This document shows positions 55,178 to 63,358 of a DNA stretch of 64,000 nt, one piece after another (position 1 is the stretch's first letter; the number at the start of each line of letters is the position of its first letter). Location: the NCBI GenBank assembly GCA_002007745.1, contig CP019882.1:4712001-4776000 (forward strand), read 5' to 3'. Position numbers and translations under genes: made by a program. The notes under the pieces were generated by a model that searched no databases, was not told the DNA's origin, and worked only from the letters and a program-made list of their open reading frames with translations. The DNA comes from Mycolicibacterium litorale (GTDB lineage: Bacteria > Actinomycetota > Actinomycetes > Mycobacteriales > Mycobacteriaceae).

Positions 55178-56482
55178 ATGGTCAGCCGGGTGAGACCGCT
55201 CGATCGCTTCACCGGTCCCGGCGCCGGTGACGGATACGCCATGGCCCGCATCGTGGTCGCCGTGCGGACCGTGGTGGTGCTGTCCATCGGTGTCGTCCTG
55301 CTGATCGGCCCGGCCTGGGTGCGCCACCATGCGCCGGTCACGTTCGCCGTACTCACCGGGGCGCTGCTGTACGCGGCCGCGATGCTGATGAATCCGCAGC
55401 TCGAAGTGCGGCGCACTCGCTATTCGTGGCTGGTCACCGCCTTCGATGCGGCATTCAGCCTGGCGATCATCGGCCTCACCGGCGGCGTGTACAGCCCGGT
55501 CGTGTCGGTTCTGATCCTGGTGATCGTCGCCTCGGCCGCCCGGCTGTCGTTCGCCGAGACTTTGGTGGTGGCGCTGCTGCTGGGGGTGGTCCTGCTGCCG
55601 GTGGCCCTGCGCCTCTCGCCGACCCCGCCGACCGGCATCCCGCCTGCGCTGCAGGCGGGTTGGTCGGCACTGTTCCTGGTGTTCGTCGCCGTCATCACCG
55701 CCGGCCTGTCGGCGCTGGCCGAACACGAGCATCGGTCCCGGCTCCGGGCGCTGGTGGAGGCCGAGGCCGAGCACGCCGCCGCCGAAGAGGAACGTGACCT
55801 GCGTGCCCGCCTGCTGCGGTCCTACCAGTCCCAGCAGGACGGCCTGCAGGTCCTGGTGCACGAGTTCCGCACGCCGATCACCTCACTCGAGGCGCTGATG
55901 GCGGCGCTCACGTCGTCGTCGATCTCCGGTCCGGACCTGCAGACCAGCCTGCAGCTGGCCGACCGGCACGTCCACCACCTCGCGGACATGATCGAGGCGC
56001 TCTCCGACGTCGCGCTGAGCCGCCGCCCCACGTTCTCCGCCGGCCGGGTCCGCCGGGTGGACGTCACCGATGTCGTCACCGCCGCGGCCGACGCGGCGGG
56101 CCTCACCGCGCCGCGGCTGCGGGTGGCGGCGACCGGCGAGCTGCGCTCGGTCGCCATCGACGCGCAGGGGCTGCGCCGGGTGCTGACCAACTTGTTGGAG
56201 AACGCCGCCCGGCACGGCCGCGGCGCCCCGGTCGATGTGACCTGTGCCCGCGACGGTGACGACCTGGTGATCGCGGTGCTCGACCGCGGACCGGGCATCC
56301 CGCAGGAGAGCCTGGGTGAACTGACCGCGAAGTACGTCAGTGTGGGCGGCCAGCGCGGCACCGCGGGCCTGGGTTTGTGGATCGTGCAGCAGATCGTCGA
56401 GGCGATGGGCGGCCGCGTCGACTTCGCGGCCCGCGAGGGCGGCGGGCTGGCCGTGACCTTCCGGACGCCGGTGCAGGCCTGA
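55178..56482 (+). CDS. Membrane sensor histidine kinase, HisKA type
   Basis: 434 residues from ATG 55178. Five to six membrane helices occupy residues 18-180 (VAVRTVVVLSIGVVLLIGPA; FAVLTGALLYAAAML; VVSVLILVIVASAARL; WSALFLVFVAVITAGL). A coiled coil rich in Ala/Glu follows, then the His box LQVLVHEFRTPITSLEALM and a HATPase (LTNLLENAARHG, DRGPGIPQESL, TAGLGLWIVQQIVEAMGG). No periplasmic sensor domain exists, so the stimulus is probably in the membrane. The HisKA-type box usually pairs with OmpR-type regulators; here the neighbour is LuxR-type. Confidence 0.88.
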   Translation: MVSRVRPLDRFTGPGAGDGYAMARIVVAVRTVVVLSIGVVLLIGPAWVRHHAPVTFAVLTGALLYAAAMLMNPQLEVRRTRYSWLVTAFDAAFSLAIIGLTGGVYSPVVSVLILVIVASAARLSFAETLVVALLLGVVLLPVALRLSPTPPTGIPPALQAGWSALFLVFVAVITAGLSALAEHEHRSRLRALVEAEAEHAAAEEERDLRARLLRSYQSQQDGLQVLVHEFRTPITSLEALMAALTSSSISGPDLQTSLQLADRHVHHLADMIEALSDVALSRRPTFSAGRVRRVDVTDVVTAAADAAGLTAPRLRVAATGELRSVAIDAQGLRRVLTNLLENAARHGRGAPVDVTCARDGDDLVIAVLDRGPGIPQESLGELTAKYVSVGGQRGTAGLGLWIVQQIVEAMGGRVDFAAREGGGLAVTFRTPVQA

Positions 56483-56612
56483 CGCTGGCCCCCGCAGGCC
56501 ACTGATTGGCACGCGCGCCGGTCCCGCGCGGCGGCGGCGCTGATGACCATGGGTGCGATGCCGACGTGACGCCGACCACACCTGCGCCCGCGGCTGTGAC
56601 GAGAGGACGTCG

Positions 56613-57902
56613 ATGACCGCCGCCAGCACCACCACCACCGGCAGAAGGCCGACTCGTACCGACATCGACCTGGGCGCCCGCAGCTTCTGGGCGCAGTCCC
56701 CCGAGGAGAAGGACGAGGCCTTCGCCGTATTGCGCCGGGAGACCCCGGTGCCGTGGAGCGGCCCGGCCGAATCCGACCTGCTGCCGCCCGAACTGAACCC
56801 GAGCGGCTACTGGTCGCTGACCAAGCTCGACGACATCCGGCAGGCCAGCCGCCACCCGGAGATCTTCTCCTCCGCCAAGGGCATCACGATGGAGGACTTC
56901 GCGCCCGAGGCCGTCGAGATCGCCCAGTCGTTCATCGCCATGGACGCCCCGCGGCACAGCCAACTGCGCGGTATCACCCTCGAGGCGTTCAAGCCGAAGA
57001 ACATGCGTCGGCTCGAAGGCTGGATCCGCGGCCACGCCCGCGATCTGGTCACCGAGATGTCCGCCCTCGGCGAGGGCGACTTCGTCCAGCTGGTCTCGGT
57101 CAAATTGCCCGGCCGCATCTTCGGCAGTTTCTTCGGCCTGCCCGAGGGCGAGATCCGGGACAAGGCGGTCAACGCCGCCCAGCGCCTGCTCGGCTGGACC
57201 GACCCGAACATCCGCGGCGAGCAGAGCGAACTGGAGGTCTTCATGACCTCGGTGATGGACCTGCACGCGGTGGCCGCCGAGCTGATCCCCCAGCGCCGCG
57301 CCGACCCCGGTGAGGATCTGCTCACCTGGATGGTGCAGGCCGAATTCGACGGCAGGAAGATGACCGACGACGAGCTCAAGGCCTTCTTCGTCCTGCTGGC
57401 CGTCGCCTCCAACGACACCACCCGGCATGCCTCGGCCCACGCGATCTACTCCTTCTCCAAGTTCCCCGACCAGAAGGCCAAGCTGATTGAGGACATCCCC
57501 GGCCGCATCGACACCGCCGTCGAGGAGGTATTGCGGTGGGCCTCACCACTGCTGCACATGCGCCGCACCGCGACCCAGGACGTCACCGTCCGGGACGCCC
57601 ACATCAAGGCCGGTGACAAGGTGGTGCTCTGGTACTACTCGGGCAACCGCGACGAAGACGTATTCGCCGATCCCCACACCTTCGACATCATGCGGAACCC
57701 CAACCCGCACATCGCATTCGGCGGTGGCGGACCACACTTCTGCCTCGGCGCCGCGCTGGCCCGCACCATGCTCAGGACCCTGCTGACCGAGGTCTACACC
57801 CGCATCCCGGACATCTGCGCGCCCGAGCCCGACTTCCAGCTCGCCAACTTCATCAACGGCATCAACAGCCTGCCCGCCACCTGGACACCCGAGAAGCCCT
57901 GA
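56613..57902 (+). CDS. Cytochrome P450
   Basis: 429 residues from ATG 56613, preceded by AGAGGA. The heme-binding loop is FGGGGPHFCLGAALART, with the Cys ligand. The ExxR helix is AVEEVLRWASPLLHMRRTA. The I-helix oxygen-activation segment reads LAVASNDTTRHASAHA, with Asn-Asp in place of the usual acidic pair. It is soluble, class I, needing ferredoxin and reductase; the small ferredoxin upstream is a candidate partner. The alcohol dehydrogenase gene follows 32 bases downstream, suggesting hydroxylation then oxidation of one substrate, perhaps a terpenoid or sterol-like compound (inference). Confidence 0.94.
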   Translation: MTAASTTTTGRRPTRTDIDLGARSFWAQSPEEKDEAFAVLRRETPVPWSGPAESDLLPPELNPSGYWSLTKLDDIRQASRHPEIFSSAKGITMEDFAPEAVEIAQSFIAMDAPRHSQLRGITLEAFKPKNMRRLEGWIRGHARDLVTEMSALGEGDFVQLVSVKLPGRIFGSFFGLPEGEIRDKAVNAAQRLLGWTDPNIRGEQSELEVFMTSVMDLHAVAAELIPQRRADPGEDLLTWMVQAEFDGRKMTDDELKAFFVLLAVASNDTTRHASAHAIYSFSKFPDQKAKLIEDIPGRIDTAVEEVLRWASPLLHMRRTATQDVTVRDAHIKAGDKVVLWYYSGNRDEDVFADPHTFDIMRNPNPHIAFGGGGPHFCLGAALARTMLRTLLTEVYTRIPDICAPEPDFQLANFINGINSLPATWTPEKP

Positions 57903-57934
57903 GAAACAGCTCTGAGAAACAAGGAGACCGACAC

Positions 57935-59041
57935 GTGAAGACGAAAGCCGCAGTGCTGTGGGGTTTGCACCAGAAGTGGGAGGTCGAGGAGGTCGAGCTC
58001 GACGGGCCCAAGCACGGTGAGGTGATGGTCAAACTGACCGCCAGCGGACTGTGCCATTCCGACGACCACCTGATCACCGGCGACATGCCGATGCAACTGC
58101 CGGTGGTCGGCGGCCACGAGGGCGCCGGTGTCGTCGTCGAGGTCGGGCCCGGGGTGACCGACGTGGCCGAGGGCGACCCCGTCGTCCTGAGCTTCATCCC
58201 CGCCTGTGGACGTTGTGAACCGTGCGCGCGCGGTATGAGCAATCTGTGCGTACTGGGTGCCGCAATCATCGCCGGCCCGCAGCTGGACGGCACCTTCCGG
58301 TTCCACGCCAGAGGGCAGGGCCTGGGCCAGATGTGTGTGCTGGGAACGTTTTCGGAATACACCGTGGTTCCGATTTCCTCGGTGGTCAAGGTCGACCCGT
58401 CGACCGCACTGGACACCGCCGCGCTGGTCGGCTGCGGTGTCACCACCGGTTACGGCAGCGCCGTGCGCACCGGAGAGACCCGCGACGGTGACGCCGTCGT
58501 GGTGATGGGTGTCGGCGGCATCGGAATCAACGCGGTGCAGGGCGCGCGCATCGCCGGGGCTCGGGTGGTGATGGCCCTCGACCCGGTCGAATACAAGCGC
58601 ACCCGCGCCGTGGAGTTCGGCGCCACCCACACCGCCGCCACCGTGGCGGAAGCGCAGGCCCTGATCACCGACATCACCCGAGGCGCGATGGCCGACGTGT
58701 GCGTGGTCAGCACCGACGTGGCCGAGGGCCGGTATGTGGCGCAAGCCCTGAGCCTGGTCGGCAAGCGCGGCCGAGTGGTGATGACGGCCATCCCCCACCC
58801 GGCCGACATGGCCGTGGACATGTCGCTGTTCGACCTCACGCTGTACGAAAAGCAGTTGCGCGGATCGCTTTTCGGCTCGTCAAGTCCACGGCGCGACATT
58901 CCCCGGTTGCTCGAGTTGCACAGCACCGGTCAACTGAAGCTCGACGAACTCGTCACCCGGGAATACTGCCTGGAAGAGATCAACCAGGGCTACGCCGACA
59001 TGCACGCCGGCATCAACCTGCGTGGGCTCATCCGGTTCTGA
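57935..59041 (+). CDS. NDMA-dependent zinc alcohol dehydrogenase (mycofactocin-associated)
   Basis: 368 residues, medium-chain dehydrogenase. Catalytic zinc ligands are in ASGLCHSDDHL and VVGGHEGAGVVVEVG, and the structural zinc loop is ACGRCEPCARGMSNLC. The NAD motif is AVVVMGVGGIGINAVQGA. The sequence fits the NDMA-dependent, Rxyl_3153-type group, whose bound NAD(H) is re-oxidised through mycofactocin. This links it functionally to mftM and the mftF-type gene at the window's start. AAGGAGA precedes the GTG start. It is probably co-transcribed with the P450. Confidence 0.93.
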   Translation: MKTKAAVLWGLHQKWEVEEVELDGPKHGEVMVKLTASGLCHSDDHLITGDMPMQLPVVGGHEGAGVVVEVGPGVTDVAEGDPVVLSFIPACGRCEPCARGMSNLCVLGAAIIAGPQLDGTFRFHARGQGLGQMCVLGTFSEYTVVPISSVVKVDPSTALDTAALVGCGVTTGYGSAVRTGETRDGDAVVVMGVGGIGINAVQGARIAGARVVMALDPVEYKRTRAVEFGATHTAATVAEAQALITDITRGAMADVCVVSTDVAEGRYVAQALSLVGKRGRVVMTAIPHPADMAVDMSLFDLTLYEKQLRGSLFGSSSPRRDIPRLLELHSTGQLKLDELVTREYCLEEINQGYADMHAGINLRGLIRF

Positions 59042-59112
59042 AACGCCCACATATGCGTCATCGGCGATCTATCGTGGGATCGTCCCGTCGGCAGCAAAGG
59101 AGCTGATCTGAC

Positions 59113-59217
59113 ATGCACGATCTCAAACACACCGGTGGCTGCACCTGTCGCTGCAACGCCTGCGACGGCGGCCACCACTGCCACAACATCGGCAGCGGCT
59201 GCCGGGTCAAGCCCTGA
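59113..59217 (+). CDS. 34-residue Cys/His-rich putative metal-binding peptide
   Basis: Small ORF missed by length cut-offs, with a good AAAGGAG ribosome site about eight bases before ATG 59113. The peptide has six Cys (10, 12, 14, 17, 23, 30) and five His (2, 6, 21, 22, 24) within 34 residues. Motifs are GGCTCRCNACDGG and HHCH. No membrane helix or signal is seen. The density of thiols and imidazoles suggests a mycobacterial metallothionein-type peptide binding Cu(I) or Zn(II), analogous to MymT but not obviously homologous. It stands alone between the alcohol dehydrogenase and DUF4383 genes. Confidence 0.72.
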   Translation: MHDLKHTGGCTCRCNACDGGHHCHNIGSGCRVKP

Positions 59218-59264
59218 GGCTAAGACGCCGTAACCTCGGGGGTTGACCGCCTACCTGCGCGGGT

Positions 59265-59768
59265 ATGCAAAACCGCATGGAGACGGCCCAATCCGGCAGG
59301 CTCCGGCGCCCCCGAGTCGGCCTGCTGGCGGTACAGGGAGCGGCGGTGCTGGTGGCCGCCGCGTTCCTGGTTCTTGCGATCGCCGGGTTCATCCCCGGCC
59401 TCACCACCGGCCTGGATCGACTGCACTGGTTCGGCCAGCACTCCCAAGCCGCCCTGTTCGGGACGTTCACGGTCTCGGTGGTGCACAACCTGCTGCACCT
59501 GGCGTTCGGTGTGGTCGGTCTGCTGCTGGCGACCACTTTCGCCCGTGCCCGCGCCTACCTGATCGTCGGCGGCTTCCTGTACCTCGGGCTGTGGATCTAC
59601 GGCTTGCTCATCGATCTGGGCGGTCCGCGAAATGTGTTGCCGCTCAACGATGCCGACAACTGGCTGAACTTCTCCATCGGTCTGGTCATGGTGCTGCTGG
59701 GGGTGACCCTGGCCGGCAGCCGGATCCCCACCGGAGCCGACGGGGAACCCCTCATCGATCCGGAGTGA
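59265..59768 (+). CDS. DUF4383 membrane protein
   Basis: 167 residues from the start at 59265; ATG 59277 (METAQSG) is also possible. Four membrane helices: LLAVQGAAVLVAAAFLVLAI, HNLLHLAFGVVGLLLATT, YLIVGGFLYLGLWIYGLL and NFSIGLVMVLLGVTLAG. The HNLLHLAFG and DNWLNFSIG signatures identify DUF4383. Function unknown. It is convergent with the ppx/gppA gene, 15 bases apart. Confidence 0.88.
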   Translation: MQNRMETAQSGRLRRPRVGLLAVQGAAVLVAAAFLVLAIAGFIPGLTTGLDRLHWFGQHSQAALFGTFTVSVVHNLLHLAFGVVGLLLATTFARARAYLIVGGFLYLGLWIYGLLIDLGGPRNVLPLNDADNWLNFSIGLVMVLLGVTLAGSRIPTGADGEPLIDPE

Positions 59769-59783
59769 CCCCGGTTCAGGCGC

Positions 59784-60767
59784 TCACGCGATCGACAGGG
59801 CGATGCCGTCCAGAATGTCGTGCTCGCTGACGACGAGTTCACCGATCCCGGCCCGCTGCCCCAACGCGGAAGCCAGTTCCTGGACCACGATCGCCCCGCC
59901 TCCGATCACGTCGACCCGCCCCTCGTGCATCGGCCCCAACGCGGCGCGCTGTTTGCGAGTCATGCCGATCAACTGGTCGCAGACCGCCAGCAGGTCGTCG
60001 AAGGACACCCGGGACAGGTGGATGGCGTCAGGGTCGTAGATGGTCAGGCGCTGAGCCAGCGCGGCGATGGTGGTGAACGTCCCCGCCACCCCCACCCAGG
60101 TCTTCGCCTGATCCACCGGCACCACCCGCAGCGCCTCGCCGAGACGCTCGCGTACCACCTCGCGCGCGGCGGCCACCTCCGCGGCCGTCGGCGGATCGGA
60201 ATGCAGGCACCGTTCGGTCAGCCGGACGCAGCCGATGTCCGCGGAAAAACTGGCCTGCACGCCGCCACCGGCCGAGTCGCTGCCCAGCACCACCTCGGTC
60301 GAGCCGCCACCGAGATCGACGACAACGAAAGGTGCTGCAGCGGAATCCAGTTCACCGACAGCGCCAGTGAACGACAGTTCGGCTTCCTCCTCGCCGGTGA
60401 TCACCTCGGCAACCGCCCCGGGCACCACCGGACCGAGGACCTCGGCGGTCATCGCGAAGAAGACGTCTTTGTTGGACGCGTCGCGGGTCGCCGAGGTCGC
60501 GACCATGCGTACCTTGCCGACGCCAAACCGTTGCAGCAGTGCGGCGTAGTCGACCAGCGCCGCGCGGGTGCGGGCCAGCGCCTCGGGGGCGAACTGCCCG
60601 GTGGCGTCGACCCCCTGACCCAGCCGCACGATCCGCATCTCACGGTGCACATCGTGCAGGCGCGCCGCCGGCCCCTGCGACACGTCGGCGATCAGCAACC
60701 GGATCGAGTTGGTCCCGCAGTCGATGGCACCCACCCGGTTCGCCACCACGTCCTGGTCGGGGTTCAC
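59784..60767 (-). CDS. Ppx/GppA family phosphatase
   Basis: 327 residues from GTG 60767, overlapping the preceding stop by four bases. Sugar-kinase/actin fold with phosphate loops VGAIDCGTNSIRLLIADV and FVVVDLGGGSTEVVLG, catalytic Glu in VITGEEEAELSFTG, and VDVIGGGAIVVQELAS near the end. It acts on polyphosphate or (p)ppGpp. It lacks the extra C-terminal domain of long exopolyphosphatases, as does M. tuberculosis Rv1026, which lies in the same neighbourhood. Confidence 0.93.
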   Translation of the reverse strand: MNPDQDVVANRVGAIDCGTNSIRLLIADVSQGPAARLHDVHREMRIVRLGQGVDATGQFAPEALARTRAALVDYAALLQRFGVGKVRMVATSATRDASNKDVFFAMTAEVLGPVVPGAVAEVITGEEEAELSFTGAVGELDSAAAPFVVVDLGGGSTEVVLGSDSAGGGVQASFSADIGCVRLTERCLHSDPPTAAEVAAAREVVRERLGEALRVVPVDQAKTWVGVAGTFTTIAALAQRLTIYDPDAIHLSRVSFDDLLAVCDQLIGMTRKQRAALGPMHEGRVDVIGGGAIVVQELASALGQRAGIGELVVSEHDILDGIALSIA

Positions 60768-61255
60768 GTCCAGTCCTCCTTCGCCAGAATTCCGGCCATC
60801 CCCGGCTCCTGGGCCAGGATCGCCAATGCCTCGTCACCGAACGGGTTGACCCCGCGGCCCTTGGCCAGGGCATGGGCGATCAGCACGTGCAGGCACTTGA
60901 CCCGGTCCGGCATGCCGCCGCCGGAGAAGGTCGTGCCGAGCGGCTCGATCGCGTCACGCTCGGCCAAATAGGACTCGTGCGCCCGCCGGTAGGCGTCGGC
61001 CAGCTCCGGATCCTGGTGCAGCCGTTCACCCATCCGGCGCATCAGCCCGTCGGACTCGAGCCGGCTAGCAGCCGCGGTCAACACCGGGTGGGTCAGATAG
61101 AACAGCGTCGGGAACGGGGTGCCGTCGGGCAGGCGCGGCGCGGTCTTCACCACGGCCGGTTCACCGTTGGGACAGCGATAGGCGATCTCCAGGACACCGC
61201 GCGGCTCGCGTCCCAACTGCCGCGCCACCGCGTCCAGATCGGCGGGATCAACCAC
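60764..61255 (-). CDS. DUF501 domain protein
   Basis: 163 residues from GTG 61255, overlapping the ftsB-like stop by eight bases. It carries the DUF501 signatures VLEIAYRCPNGEPAVVKTAP, LPDGTPFPTLFYLTHP and GGGMPDRVKCLHVLIAHALA. This cytoplasmic protein of unknown function is conserved in actinobacteria, always between the FtsB-like and Ppx/GppA genes (Rv1025 position). Confidence 0.93.
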   Translation of the reverse strand: MVDPADLDAVARQLGREPRGVLEIAYRCPNGEPAVVKTAPRLPDGTPFPTLFYLTHPVLTAAASRLESDGLMRRMGERLHQDPELADAYRRAHESYLAERDAIEPLGTTFSGGGMPDRVKCLHVLIAHALAKGRGVNPFGDEALAILAQEPGMAGILAKEDWT

Positions 61256-61922
61256 CGGGGGCCGGCGGGGGAACCGGAACGGGTTCCGGTGGGGGCGGCA
61301 CGGGCAGGGCGGGGTTGTTCGGATCGGCCGGGGCTCCCGCCGGCGGCCCGTGCGGGGTGTCGGCGATGGTGTGCCACAGCGAGGTGTACCACGGGTCGGT
61401 GTTGTGCACCGCCTGCGCCTGCGGACCGGTGTCGGGTGCCGCGGCCGCCCCCGGCGGCAGCTGCACCTGGTAGGGGATGTCGCCGGGCATCACGAACCCC
61501 AGCCGCTCCCGCGCCTGCGCGGCGATGTACACCGGGTCGGCCAGCTTCGCCTTCTGCGACTCCAGGTCGGCGATCTGCTGGCGCAGCGCCGACTCGGTGG
61601 CGGCGAGCTGCTTCATCTCGGTGCGCTGCGCGAAGTAGGTCCGCACCGGCCCGGCGATGGTCAACGTCAACACGCACACCACGGCCGCCAGGATGGCCGC
61701 CCGGCGAGCGGTGAAACCGAGTCGCTGTTCACTGTGGTGCTCCACCGACGCCGCGATCGCCCGCCGGATGGGCTCGGTGACGCTGACCGGCTCGGCGACC
61801 GCCCGGGTCTCGGCGGGTCGCGGCTTGGTCACCGGTGCCGGACGCGAGCGGGCCCGCCCCGACGCGCCCGGCCGGGAGGCCGGTGTGCGTCGCTTCGGGT
61901 CGGGCCGCTTGCTTTCCGCCAC
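61248..61922 (-). CDS. FtsB/DivIC-family septum formation initiator
   Basis: 224 residues. A long basic, Pro/Arg-rich N-terminus is followed by one membrane helix (AAILAAVVCVLTLTIAGPV). The coiled coil (EMKQLAATESALRQQIADL) and the DPVYIAAQARERLGFVMPGD motif of the family come next. A proline-rich outer tail ends PVPPPAPGG. It forms part of the divisome with FtsQ/FtsL. It is 14 bases downstream of eno, as Rv1024 is. Confidence 0.92.
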   Translation of the reverse strand: MAESKRPDPKRRTPASRPGASGRARSRPAPVTKPRPAETRAVAEPVSVTEPIRRAIAASVEHHSEQRLGFTARRAAILAAVVCVLTLTIAGPVRTYFAQRTEMKQLAATESALRQQIADLESQKAKLADPVYIAAQARERLGFVMPGDIPYQVQLPPGAAAAPDTGPQAQAVHNTDPWYTSLWHTIADTPHGPPAGAPADPNNPALPVPPPPEPVPVPPPAPGG

Positions 61923-61936
61923 AGTGTGTTTGACGC

Positions 61937-63223
61937 CTACTCCGGAACGACGAAGCGCGGGAACGCCAGATCGCCCGCGTAGCGCGCGGCATCGCCCAGC
62001 GCCTCCTCGATACGCAGCAGCTGGTTGTACTTGGCCACCCGCTCGCTGCGGGCCGGAGCGCCGGTCTTGATCTGCCCACTGCCGACGGCGACCGCCAGAT
62101 CGGCGATGGTGGTGTCCTCGGTCTCGCCGCTGCGGTGGCTCATCATCGTGCGGTAGCCGCTGTTGTGGGCCAGCGCGACGGCGTCGAGGGTCTCGGTGAG
62201 CGTGCCGATCTGGTTGACCTTGACCAGCAGCGCGTTGGCCGCCCCGCGCTCGATACCTTCCTCGAGCCGCTCGGGGTTGGTGACGAACAGGTCGTCGCCG
62301 ACGATCTGCACGCGGTCGCCGATCGCGGTGGTCACCTCGACCCAGCCGTCCCAGTCGTCTTCGGACAGCGGATCCTCGATCGACACCAGCGGGTAGGCGT
62401 CCAGCAGCTCGGCGTAGAACTGGCCCATCTGCTCGGCGCTGCGGGTCGCCTTTTCGAAGGCGTAACCCGTTCCCGCCGTGTAGAACTCGGTGGCCGCGAC
62501 GTCGAGGGCCAGTGCCACATCGGTGCCGAGCTTGAGGCCGGCGCCCTCGATGGCCGAGCCGATCAGGTCCAGCGCGGCCTTGGTGCCCGGCAGATCCGGA
62601 GCGAAACCGCCCTCGTCACCCAGGCCGGTCGACAGGCCCTGCTTCTTGAGCACCGACTTCAGCGAGTGGTACACCTCGGCGCCCCAGCGCAGTGCCTCTT
62701 TGAAGCTCGGCGCCCCGATCGGGGCGATCATGAATTCTTGCACGTCGACGCCGGTGTCGGCGTGTGCGCCGCCGTTGATGATGTTCATCATCGGCACGGG
62801 CAGGATGTGGGCGTTCGGCCCGCCCAGGTACCGGAAGAGGGGGAGGGCGGCCGAATCCGCGGCGGCCTTGGCCACCGCCAGCGAGACGCCCAGGATGGCG
62901 TTGGCACCCAGCCGCGACTTGTCCGGGGTGCCGTCGAGGTCGAGCAGCGCCTGGTCGACCAGCCGCTGGTCATCGGCGGACAACCCGATGACGGCGGGAG
63001 CGATCTCGTCGAGGACCGCCTCGACGGCCTTCTCCACACCCTTCCCGCCGTAGCGGGCCGCGCCGTCGCGCAGCTCGACGGCCTCGTGCTCGCCGGTGGA
63101 GGCGCCGGACGGGACGGCGGCGCGCGCGAACGTGCCGTCGATCAGGGCCACTTCGACCTCAACGGTCGGATTGCCGCGGGAGTCGAGGATCTCGCGGGCC
63201 GCAACCTGCTCGATGATGGGCAC
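61937..63223 (-). CDS. eno: Enolase
   Basis: 428 residues from GTG 63223 (VPIIEQVAAREILDSRGNP). The in-frame codons upstream are not conserved. It has GASTGEHEAVELRDG, metal ligands in VALALDVAATEFY and LVSIEDPLSEDDWDGW, and catalytic Lys in NALLVKVNQIGTLTET. MMSHRSGETEDTTIADLAV is the enolase signature. It catalyses 2-phosphoglycerate to phosphoenolpyruvate in glycolysis. Confidence 0.98.
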   Translation of the reverse strand: MPIIEQVAAREILDSRGNPTVEVEVALIDGTFARAAVPSGASTGEHEAVELRDGAARYGGKGVEKAVEAVLDEIAPAVIGLSADDQRLVDQALLDLDGTPDKSRLGANAILGVSLAVAKAAADSAALPLFRYLGGPNAHILPVPMMNIINGGAHADTGVDVQEFMIAPIGAPSFKEALRWGAEVYHSLKSVLKKQGLSTGLGDEGGFAPDLPGTKAALDLIGSAIEGAGLKLGTDVALALDVAATEFYTAGTGYAFEKATRSAEQMGQFYAELLDAYPLVSIEDPLSEDDWDGWVEVTTAIGDRVQIVGDDLFVTNPERLEEGIERGAANALLVKVNQIGTLTETLDAVALAHNSGYRTMMSHRSGETEDTTIADLAVAVGSGQIKTGAPARSERVAKYNQLLRIEEALGDAARYAGDLAFPRFVVPE

Positions 63224-63358
63224 TGGTGTCTCCTTGCGTCGTGGTGTGCGACGAACGTCCTCGTCCGGTGACGGGCTGATCGCCCGCTGACCGGTCATAG
63301 CCTAGATGGTCGGGGTGGCCTCGGCGGGCTGGCACGCGTCCCGCGGTCCGGTCGGGTT

